Source: Korobacter sp963703075 (GTDB lineage Bacteria > Acidobacteriota > Terriglobia > Terriglobales > Acidobacteriaceae). Taken from it: a stretch of DNA of 64,000 bases. The stretch lies in assembly GCA_963703075.1 (NCBI GenBank), contig OY969786.1:1612001-1676000 (forward strand). The letters are read 5' to 3'. The notes under the pieces were generated by a model that was not told where the DNA came from, ran no database searches, and was given only the letters and a program-made list of their open reading frames with translations. Shown in pieces: positions 8,712 through 15,701 of the stretch. Position numbers and translations under genes: made by a program. The stretch's first letter is position 1, and every line of letters begins with the position of its first letter.

Positions 8712-9737
8712 ATGAACATTGCCGAAACCGCCTACCTCAGCCAGATTCGCGAACAACTCGTCGTCCGTCGCCAGAGTCTGGAAGCCGCGCTCACCCATCA
8801 CGAAACCGCACAAATGCTGCACCTCCTCCAGGATGTCGACCACGCTCTGTCGAAACTGGAGACCGGCAACTTTGGAGTCTGCCAGAACTGCCATGAGTCC
8901 ATCGAAGTCGACCGCATTATGGCCAATCCACTCGTCACCTTCTGCCTGGGCTGCCTCACGCCCAACCAGCAGCGCGCCCTGGAGAGTGACCTGGAGCTCG
9001 CAGCCCGCATGCAAAGCGGCCTGCTTCCCCTTGAGAGCGCCCGCCTCGAAGGCTGGGAGACGGCCTATCATTTCCGCCCCGCCCGCATCGTCAGCGGCGA
9101 CTATTGCGACCTCATTGCCGACGGCAAGGGCGGCCTCTACTTCATCCTGGCGGACGTCGCCGGCAAAGGCGTGGGCGCGGCCATGCTGACCGCCAGCCTG
9201 CGCGCCGTTTTCCGCGCCCTCATTCCCACCGCGGAGTGCGTGGGACTCCTGCTGGAGCGCGCTAATCGTCTCTTTTGCGAGAGCGCCATGTCCGGGCAGT
9301 ACGCGACCCTTATCTTTGGCCACATCACCCCCGCCGGCGGTCTCCAGTTGACCAACGCCGGACACCTCCCGGTGCTGGTCGCGAGAAACTCCGACGTAGA
9401 AGTCCTAGAAAGCACCGACTTGCCTTTTGGCTTGTTCTGCGATCAGCAATTCACCGTGCAGCAATCCACCTTGCAGCCCGGCGATACGCTGCTGCTTTAT
9501 ACGGATGGAATCTGCGAGGCGCAGAACGCTGCCGGCGAAGAGTTCGGCTTGCAACCGCTGCGCGAACTCATCCGCGAGCAGAAGACCCACGAGCCCTGCG
9601 AAGTGGTGAATCAGTGCCGCGCCCTGCTCGATGGTTTCCGGGGAGACGGCGAACGGCTCGATGACGAGACCATGCTGGCTATCCAGTTTGCTCCGGTCGC
9701 CATGCAGAACGAAACCCGACGTCACGCCTACGTCTAG
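8712..9737 (+). CDS. PP2C-type (SpoIIE/RsbU-like) phosphatase with N-terminal DksA/TraR-like zinc finger
   Basis: The protein has 341 residues. Residues about 1-85 resemble a DksA/TraR zinc-finger protein: a helical hairpin followed by CQNC (57-60) and CLGC (78-81), i.e. C-x2-C-x17-C-x2-C. From about residue 95 it is a SpoIIE-type phosphatase, with the start LAARMQSGLLP, the metal motif SGDYCDLI, then LADVAGKGVGAAMLTASLRA, the NAGHLP block, the LLYTDGICEAQN block and the closing DDETMLAIQF. Such phosphatases usually dephosphorylate STAS-type anti-anti-sigma factors; a STAS gene exists at 62.9 kb but is distant. The zinc finger could bring the enzyme to RNA polymerase, which is speculation. 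Confidence 0.92.
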   Translation: MNIAETAYLSQIREQLVVRRQSLEAALTHHETAQMLHLLQDVDHALSKLETGNFGVCQNCHESIEVDRIMANPLVTFCLGCLTPNQQRALESDLELAARMQSGLLPLESARLEGWETAYHFRPARIVSGDYCDLIADGKGGLYFILADVAGKGVGAAMLTASLRAVFRALIPTAECVGLLLERANRLFCESAMSGQYATLIFGHITPAGGLQLTNAGHLPVLVARNSDVEVLESTDLPFGLFCDQQFTVQQSTLQPGDTLLLYTDGICEAQNAAGEEFGLQPLRELIREQKTHEPCEVVNQCRALLDGFRGDGERLDDETMLAIQFAPVAMQNETRRHAYV

Positions 9738-9749
9738 CGGAAAAAGGGA

Positions 9750-10919
9750 TCAGTCCAGGTCGGAGTAGTGCACGATCGAGTCCTTTGGCTTGCCGGCGGG
9801 GTGCCGGGGGCGCAGGGGCTTGCGAATGATCACCTCATCCTCGGCAATCGTGCCGCGGCTGCTCACCTGCTGCATCGGTGAAGGCTGGCTGGCTGCGGGC
9901 TTCGCTGGAGAAACGTTTGCCACAGGATTTACGGCAACCGCCGGCGCAGACCGGAAAGGGATTACGCTCGGAACTTTTTCCGACGCGTTCTGCGACGGAT
10001 CGGAAACCGGCGCGGCGGATGGCCGGTCCGCGAACGGAATGTTGTTCGCCGACGAAACGTTCTGCGGAATGGCGTGGGACGCGGGCTGCGGGTGTAAAAC
10101 TTCCCCGGCCAGCAATGCAATCCCCATGGAAAGCGCGAACGCCGTCACGCCGGCGCGGAAGAAAGCCCGGTCACGCCGTGTGCGCAACAACCGCCTTGGT
10201 CTCTTGCGCTGTTCCCGCGCAAGCACTGGACGCCCGGCCTGCATCACGCGCTCGCGCAATACTTCCGTGACATCCACCATCGCTTCAATTCTCTTCTGCT
10301 GTTCCAGCATCGCCCGGGCTTCTTCCACCTCACGTACCCGCCGGCGGTTGTCTTCCATGGCGCGCGCCTGCTTCAAAATGCGCTGCTGCCGCTCGATCTC
10401 TTTCTTGCGGCGCTGCTCTTCTTTCCGGCTCGCTGCTACCCATCGTTCCGAGTCGGTGACGGGATCGTGCGAAAGGTCCAGATTGGAAGGCGCCATCGGT
10501 TCCAGGTGTACGGGTGCGTGGTATTCCCGTGGCGGCGTCCATTTCTGCCGCAAGTCGTGGGCATGCGCCCGGACTTCACGCGCTTGCCTTCCCAACCAGC
10601 TCGTGAATGCGCGGTAACGCTGCCCTGCTCCCGCAATCGCGTTGGCAAGAACGTGCGCATGCGTTTTTTCCACTCCGGGATCACTGCGAATATCCTGGCT
10701 CTCCGGAGTCTCCGGCGCCACGTACACCGTATCGACAGCTGGAACATGTCGCCACGCTTCAACGACCGGCAACTTATCGACGGTAAGTTCCAAGTCTGCT
10801 GGCGCAATCCGCGCTTCACCGGGACGCACCGTCTCCACCACATATCCGGCCTCCATGAGGGCCTCGCGGAGCTCTGAAACTTCTGTCGGGAAGTGGGTTC
10901 GGATACGGGCTAGCGGCAT
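9750..10919 (-). CDS. Hypothetical coiled-coil protein with one membrane segment
   Basis: The protein has 389 residues and no recognised family. The N-terminal 90 residues form a compact alpha/beta region starting MPLARIRTHFPTEVSELREA. Residues about 160-240 are highly charged and predicted coiled coil (EEQRRKKEIERQQRILKQAR and onwards). A basic stretch with RRLLRTRRDR precedes a single membrane helix at about 255-275 (AFFRAGVTAFALSMGIALLA). The last 110 residues are Pro/Ala/Ser-rich and probably periplasmic and disordered. It is convergent with the phosphatase gene, 12 bp apart. Topology suggests a cytoplasmic coiled coil tethered to the inner membrane. Confidence 0.75.
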   Translation of the reverse strand: MPLARIRTHFPTEVSELREALMEAGYVVETVRPGEARIAPADLELTVDKLPVVEAWRHVPAVDTVYVAPETPESQDIRSDPGVEKTHAHVLANAIAGAGQRYRAFTSWLGRQAREVRAHAHDLRQKWTPPREYHAPVHLEPMAPSNLDLSHDPVTDSERWVAASRKEEQRRKKEIERQQRILKQARAMEDNRRRVREVEEARAMLEQQKRIEAMVDVTEVLRERVMQAGRPVLAREQRKRPRRLLRTRRDRAFFRAGVTAFALSMGIALLAGEVLHPQPASHAIPQNVSSANNIPFADRPSAAPVSDPSQNASEKVPSVIPFRSAPAVAVNPVANVSPAKPAASQPSPMQQVSSRGTIAEDEVIIRKPLRPRHPAGKPKDSIVHYSDLD

Positions 10920-11080
10920 GCAGACCTTCGGAAGTTGACCAACATCATTCCTGCGACTCGGGATCCAACAATCTGGTTTAGAGAGAGTCTACCGCGCAGG
11001 GGTGGCTTGGAACTCTGGAAATACCGACCTAGTACCAAAGGTCAGGAACGGCTGGGTAGGATCTATTCTGCTGCTTTGAT

Positions 11081-11293
11081 TCAGTGCGCGTCGGCAAAAT
11101 CCATGCCGTCCGCATATTGGAGCCCGGCGATGACCTTGGCTCGATACTGCACCTCAAGATACGCCTTCATCAGTTCAATGTGGAAAAGTTCGCGCTCGCG
11201 CGGCGTTTCAAATCCGTCACGAGCATCATTGAGCGCCAGGTAGCGGTCGTGCGCCTCAATAAAGTGGTGTATGGCGGGCAGCATCGGAATCAT
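11081..11293 (-). CDS. Small hypothetical protein (70 aa)
   Basis: The start is ATG 11293. The protein is mostly helical and acidic, with HHFIEAHDRYLALNDARDGF and AYLEVQYRAKVIAGLQYADG. There is no signal peptide or known motif. Codon use and charge pattern look like a real small protein, but there is no independent evidence. Confidence 0.5.
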   Translation of the reverse strand: MIPMLPAIHHFIEAHDRYLALNDARDGFETPRERELFHIELMKAYLEVQYRAKVIAGLQYADGMDFADAH

Positions 11294-11386
11294 AGTCCAA
11301 GGATTGTTCGATTCCGGACGCGCTGCGCCAATCAGGTGAAGGTCTTAAGTAAGGCGGAAAGATTGGCTGGGTATCCCGCCGGGTGT

Positions 11387-13576
11387 TTAGAAGGAGTGGA
11401 CTGATTCGAGGACCTCGGCGGCCCGGTTGATGGCTGCCGCCGCGGCCTGTTTCTGGTCGGCCAGCATCTGCGGGTCACGCCGCTCGATGGCCGCAAAAAT
11501 CCCCGGGAGGACTACGGCCTCGTAGCCCGTCGTCTCCCCGGGTGCATAGATGGCATGGCGAAACCATGGACGGCTGGGTAATCCCGCGGTCAGGAATGCA
11601 TGTTCTGCTTCCAACAGCGCCTGGTTCAACCGCGCCGGCGCCGGCGTTTTGCCGGAACGCACCGCTCCCATCAGCAGGCGTCCCGCGGATTGCAAACGCT
11701 TGGCCGCTTTCGTTACATCTTCCAGCCTCGCTGGACTTTGCGGATAGACTTCGGCCCACCTCTGTTTCACATATTCGACGTAGGCTTCGATTTCCGCTCC
11801 GTATTCCTCGTAGTCGAAGGGCAGCACGTCGGTGTCGGCCATCCGTAGCACCTGCAATCCGTTGAACCGTGCCATCTGCTGCACGTACTCGAAATGCGGA
11901 TCGGCGAACTTGGTGAACCATGCAAAGTTGTCGAAAGCTGAATGGTAGACACCATAAGGCCCGTGGGTGCCCATATCAGCAGACGGCACGCCTAGATGAT
12001 CGAGAAACGGAGAGTAGTCGGAACCACTCCCGAGATCCCCCACCGGCACATCTTGCCGCGATGGCACCGCCGAAGAATGACGCGCCGAGCCATTTACATC
12101 CGGAAACGGCTCATTGCGCCACCGCGACTTGCCCGTCCATTGTTGTTGCCATATGTCATACACGCTGCCACCTTCCGGACTCGGGACACTTTTGGCAACG
12201 TCGCGCATGAACTGCTTCAGGCTGGGTACCGAAGCCGCCGCAAAGTTTGGGCCGCTGACCGCCACATCCATATTGAAGTAGGCCACCGCCGCTTTCAGCT
12301 CGGTGGCATGCTCCTCCGCCCATTCCGTCGAGCCAATCATTCCCTGCTCTTCCGCGTCCCAACTGGCGAACACGATGGTGCGCTTCGGATGCCAGCCACT
12401 CTTCAGCAACTGCCCGATTCCTCGCACCGCCTCCAGTTGCGCGGCGGTGCCGCTCCCCGGATCAACCGCGCCATAGACCCAGGCATCGCGATGGTTTCCC
12501 GAGATCACCAACTCCTTCGGGTACTCGCTTCCCGGGACCGTGCCGATGACGTCCCAGATGGTTCGATATTGATAGTCCATCTGCACCTGGAGGTGTACGC
12601 GCACCGGGCCGGGCCCTACGTGATAGGTGAAGGGCAGCGCTCCCTGCCACGACCGCGGAGACTCGGGGCCTTCCAGGTGCTGCAGGATCGGCGAGGCGTC
12701 GCCATAGGAAATGGGAATCGCCGGAATTTTGGGAAGACTGTCAGCCTTCCTTGGATCCACCCGTTTGTCTGCCGGCAATCCGGGAAGCGAAGCCGCACCG
12801 GGGGTGGTCGGGTCGCCGGGATAGCGGAACATGTAATGAACATCTCCACGCTGGACGGACGTGCTGGGCCGGTACGGCCCCTTGGGATAAACGTCTCCCC
12901 GGTAATAGCCGTCATCCATGGGATCGGAGTACACGATCAGTCCCGCGGCGCCGTGCTGTTGTGCCACCAACTCCTTTACGCCGCGAAAGTTCTCGCCATA
13001 GCGCACGATCACCAGTTTGTCTTTGACATCGACGCCTAGCTTCGCGAGCGTGTCAAAATCCTCCGGTCGGCCATAATTCGCGTAGACGACGTCGGCGGTC
13101 ACATCGCCGGATGGTGAATACCCGCTGAATACCGGCGGGATCCGTCCATCGTTTTGGTAAGGATCGTTCCCATCGACGTGCTCGGGAGTGGGTCCGTGCA
13201 TAACTACATCGTTCGGCGAGACGATATCGACGCTGACCGAGACGGGCACCCCGAAATAGACGTCGTAGGCTTCAATGGACGCCTGAAGTCCGGCTTCCTT
13301 GTAGCGTTGCAGAACATACTCTGCCGTCTTGCGGTCCTCCGGAGTGGTCGCCAGGTGGGGAGCGGAGGTCAACGTCTTCAACTCCTGCTCGGCCTTTTTC
13401 GGATCGGGCACGGCCAGGAATTTCTTTTCCAGAGCCAGTTCCGCAACCGGCGAATCGAAGCCGACGATGTTCGTGGGTGGGTTGAAAGAAGCCTTGTCCG
13501 GATCACCGAAGGCCGCAGCCGGTGCTTGGTTCCAGGCCAGCATCGTCAGTGAGAGCAGAGCTACGGTCTTTCTCAT
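11387..13576 (-). CDS. M28-family glutamate carboxypeptidase (PSMA/NAALADase-like), secreted
   Basis: The start was set at ATG 13576, where MRKTVALLSLTMLAWN begins a signal peptide; an upstream ATG at 13624 only adds 16 unlikely residues. The mature protein has three regions: a PA domain at about 120-290, the M28 metallopeptidase domain at about 330-570 and a transferrin-receptor-like dimerisation domain at the C-terminus. Two-zinc ligands are visible in SGNHRDAWVYGAVDPGSG (His, Asp), WDAEEQGMIGS (catalytic Glu plus ligand), FNMDVAV (Asp) and DMGTHGPYGVYHSAFD (His). The enzyme likely removes C-terminal Glu/Asp from peptides in the periplasm. Confidence 0.93.
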   Translation of the reverse strand: MRKTVALLSLTMLAWNQAPAAAFGDPDKASFNPPTNIVGFDSPVAELALEKKFLAVPDPKKAEQELKTLTSAPHLATTPEDRKTAEYVLQRYKEAGLQASIEAYDVYFGVPVSVSVDIVSPNDVVMHGPTPEHVDGNDPYQNDGRIPPVFSGYSPSGDVTADVVYANYGRPEDFDTLAKLGVDVKDKLVIVRYGENFRGVKELVAQQHGAAGLIVYSDPMDDGYYRGDVYPKGPYRPSTSVQRGDVHYMFRYPGDPTTPGAASLPGLPADKRVDPRKADSLPKIPAIPISYGDASPILQHLEGPESPRSWQGALPFTYHVGPGPVRVHLQVQMDYQYRTIWDVIGTVPGSEYPKELVISGNHRDAWVYGAVDPGSGTAAQLEAVRGIGQLLKSGWHPKRTIVFASWDAEEQGMIGSTEWAEEHATELKAAVAYFNMDVAVSGPNFAAASVPSLKQFMRDVAKSVPSPEGGSVYDIWQQQWTGKSRWRNEPFPDVNGSARHSSAVPSRQDVPVGDLGSGSDYSPFLDHLGVPSADMGTHGPYGVYHSAFDNFAWFTKFADPHFEYVQQMARFNGLQVLRMADTDVLPFDYEEYGAEIEAYVEYVKQRWAEVYPQSPARLEDVTKAAKRLQSAGRLLMGAVRSGKTPAPARLNQALLEAEHAFLTAGLPSRPWFRHAIYAPGETTGYEAVVLPGIFAAIERRDPQMLADQKQAAAAAINRAAEVLESVHSF

Positions 13577-13690
13577 CGAGTATGGCTGGTGCGGAGTCGG
13601 GAGTTGCGGCAACAACCCGCACACGGTTCAGAAGACAGGTTACATGGATCGGTTGGCGCGCAGGAGTATCTGAAGTTAGTCACGGCAGCA

Positions 13691-14659
13691 TCAGGCCGGA
13701 ATGCTTGACGGAGCGCTCACCGGAGACGGCAGCGGTTTCTTCGCCGCTATGCGTGGGGCTTCTCCGAATGGAATCTCCGCAGCTTTCATCCATTGTCTGA
13801 TCGCCGGCAGCACATCGCGAATCGAGTTCTCTCCCGAACGCATGAGGTCCTGGCAGCGATCGAAGCCGTCGTATGAGAAACCATCTACGTTCGGCTCGAT
13901 CACGAGATCGGCATCGCGTTTCCAAATGCCGCTCATTTTTGCCTGGGCGATGGAGAAGCACTGGCCGATGATGTCGAACACATGGCGCGGTCCATTGAGG
14001 TTCACCCAGTGCGCGCTGAGATAAACCGCCAGCACGCGCTCGGCTCCCATCTCCCGCAAAGGCGTCGTGGGGACGGCATGGGAGAGCATGCCGTCCACCA
14101 GCAACCGGCCATTCACCTTGACCGGCGTAAACATTCCGGGATAAGCGCAGCTCGCGCGCACTGCCTCCACAATCGGACCGGAGCGGAAAATCACACCCTC
14201 GCCTGTAATGAAGTCAGTCGCGGCTACCGCGAGCGGCGTGTGCAATTCCTCGAACGTTTTGCACTTCACGATCTTGCAGAGAAAGTTATTCATGCGATCG
14301 TTGGTGCAGAATCCAAACTTGTTGAGCGACCAGCGCGCAAAATCCTTGAAGCGTACGATGCCGGCAATCTCCTGCATCTCGCGCGGCGAAATGCCGCTGC
14401 AATAGGACGCCCCTACGATCGATCCAACGCTGGTACCGGCCACGTAGCTGATCGGTATGCCTTCTTCCTGTAGCACGCGCAACACACCGATGTGCGCAAG
14501 TCCGCGCGCAAAGCCGCCACCGAGGGCGATGCCAATCTTGGGAGGAATTTGAGAGGCTGGGTTGGTCTCTGGGGGAAGGTCGGGCTGACGTCCGAGTTCG
14601 CGGGTGAAAGCTCGCACCGAGCGAACAATCTTTGCGATATGCGCCACGCGCACCTTCAT
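13691..14659 (-). CDS. Patatin-like phospholipase (RssA/NTE-like)
   Basis: The protein has 322 residues. The patatin core is complete: oxyanion loop LGGGFARGLAHIGVL (residues 46-60), nucleophile elbow GTSVG with Ser77 (75-79), and the catalytic Asp in DG at 189-190. The fold supports a Ser-Asp dyad lipid acyl hydrolase. A basic stretch precedes the domain, and no signal peptide is seen, so it is probably cytoplasmic or peripheral on the inner membrane. It is divergent from the Nudix gene at 14821. Confidence 0.93.
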   Translation of the reverse strand: MKVRVAHIAKIVRSVRAFTRELGRQPDLPPETNPASQIPPKIGIALGGGFARGLAHIGVLRVLQEEGIPISYVAGTSVGSIVGASYCSGISPREMQEIAGIVRFKDFARWSLNKFGFCTNDRMNNFLCKIVKCKTFEELHTPLAVAATDFITGEGVIFRSGPIVEAVRASCAYPGMFTPVKVNGRLLVDGMLSHAVPTTPLREMGAERVLAVYLSAHWVNLNGPRHVFDIIGQCFSIAQAKMSGIWKRDADLVIEPNVDGFSYDGFDRCQDLMRSGENSIRDVLPAIRQWMKAAEIPFGEAPRIAAKKPLPSPVSAPSSIPA

Positions 14660-14820
14660 CGCCGGTCTTTGCTCACCCCACCGCTTTATCCGGCAAGAGA
14701 CCTGCGCAAATAATACGATGCGGAGTACCTGATGAACGCTGCTTTGCCTGTCATGAAGTTGTCACAAACCATGGAAAACTGAGATGATGGGCCTTCCTTT
14801 TGCAAGCCTTACTTTGAATT

Positions 14821-15339
14821 ATGGTGCGTGAATTCTCGGCTGGTGGGGTGGTGCTGCGCATGATGCGCGGCCGCTGGCATATCGCCACCATCGAACCCTT
14901 CCTCGAACGCCCTAAAAACGCTCCTGGCGCCGCTAGCGACGCGCGAAAACCGCACGTCCTCGCCCTCCCCAAAGGCACCGTGGATCCCGGGGAGAAGGCT
15001 CGCCAAACTGCCGAGCGCGAGGTCTTCGAAGAAACCGGTGTTCGTGCCGAAATCATCACCAAATTAGCCGATATCAAGTACTTTTACGTGCGTTCCTGGG
15101 GCGACCGCTCACGGGTCTTCAAGGTCGTCAGCTTCTATCTCTTCCGCTACACCGGCGGGAAGCTGGGGAATATCACGCCGGAGATGCGCCGCGAGGTACA
15201 GCAATGCTTCTGGACGCCCCTGGAGGATGCTCCTAAGCTCCTGAGTTACAAAGGGGAGCGCCAGATGGCGAAGGAAGGACTCGCCTACGTCAAAGCGCAT
15301 CCGGAGTTGGCCGGCGAATCTTCTGCTGACCCCGAGTGA
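14821..15339 (+). CDS. NUDIX hydrolase
   Basis: The protein has 172 residues. The Nudix box is exact: G52-x5-E58-x7-R66-E67-V-F-E70-E71-T-G-V. The overall layout (FSAGGVVLR start, RKPHVLALPKG before the box) matches the diadenosine-polyphosphate or nucleotide-sugar type. The substrate cannot be assigned from sequence. It lies just upstream of the beta-oxidation operon but has its own promoter region. Confidence 0.93.
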   Translation: MVREFSAGGVVLRMMRGRWHIATIEPFLERPKNAPGAASDARKPHVLALPKGTVDPGEKARQTAEREVFEETGVRAEIITKLADIKYFYVRSWGDRSRVFKVVSFYLFRYTGGKLGNITPEMRREVQQCFWTPLEDAPKLLSYKGERQMAKEGLAYVKAHPELAGESSADPE

Positions 15340-15389
15340 TGCGACTTCAAATCGGGAATCGAAATTTCTGTGCTTCCGCGAGAATTCTA

Positions 15390-15419
15390 TTGACTGAATG
15401 AGTATTCATTCATTACGAT
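15390..15419 (+). promoter_or_regulatory. Promoter of the fadN-fadA-fadE operon
   Basis: A -35 TTGACT (15390-15395) and a -10 TACGAT (15414-15419) are separated by 18 nt. The FadR-like box fills the spacer, so repressor binding would block polymerase directly. Confidence 0.65.
15395..15412. promoter_or_regulatory. FadR-type (TetR family) operator
   Basis: TGAATGAGTATTCATTCA is an 18-bp inverted repeat with one mismatched pair. It agrees with the Bacillus subtilis FadR (YsiA) box consensus TGAATGAMTANTCATTCA, as I recall it, at all but one position. Bacillus FadR represses beta-oxidation genes and is released by long-chain acyl-CoA. No fadR gene is in the window. Confidence 0.8.
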
Positions 15420-15435
15420 CAGCTCAATTGAATAA

Positions 15436-15487
15436 GGCGCACGTCGTGCCATCCTCAACCCCACATCTATCGACGTGCGCCGTTTTA
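15436..15487 (+). terminator. Terminator-like hairpin in the leader of the fad operon
   Basis: A perfect 11-bp stem, GGCGCACGTCG (15436-15446) with CGACGTGCGCC (15471-15481), has a 24-nt loop and is followed by GTTTTAT. It lies about 15 nt after the predicted transcription start and 215 nt before fadN, so it could attenuate the operon or end a short RNA of about 60 nt. Confidence 0.5.
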
Positions 15488-15701
15488 TATTCCCTGCTCT
15501 TTTCTTTCGTTTTGCGTAGCTTGTTCCGGCGTCCCGAGGCGCCAAGCCTGAACCTTTGCCGCCTTCGGAACGTCTTTCGTTGTGTGCCCCCAGTGCGAGC
15601 TTGGGCTTGGACAAAAGTTACGCAAGTTTGCAGGTCAACATACGTCGCCAGTGGGGAGCTGCGACATCTGAGTAGCTGGGAAAACAGGATCACTGGACAG
15701 C
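15488..15701 (+). other. Long untranslated leader of fadN
   Basis: There is no gene in these 214 nt. The region is rich in short GC stems, and I cannot match it to a known riboswitch class. A second promoter may be present, but no clear -35/-10 pair was identified. Confidence 0.35.
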
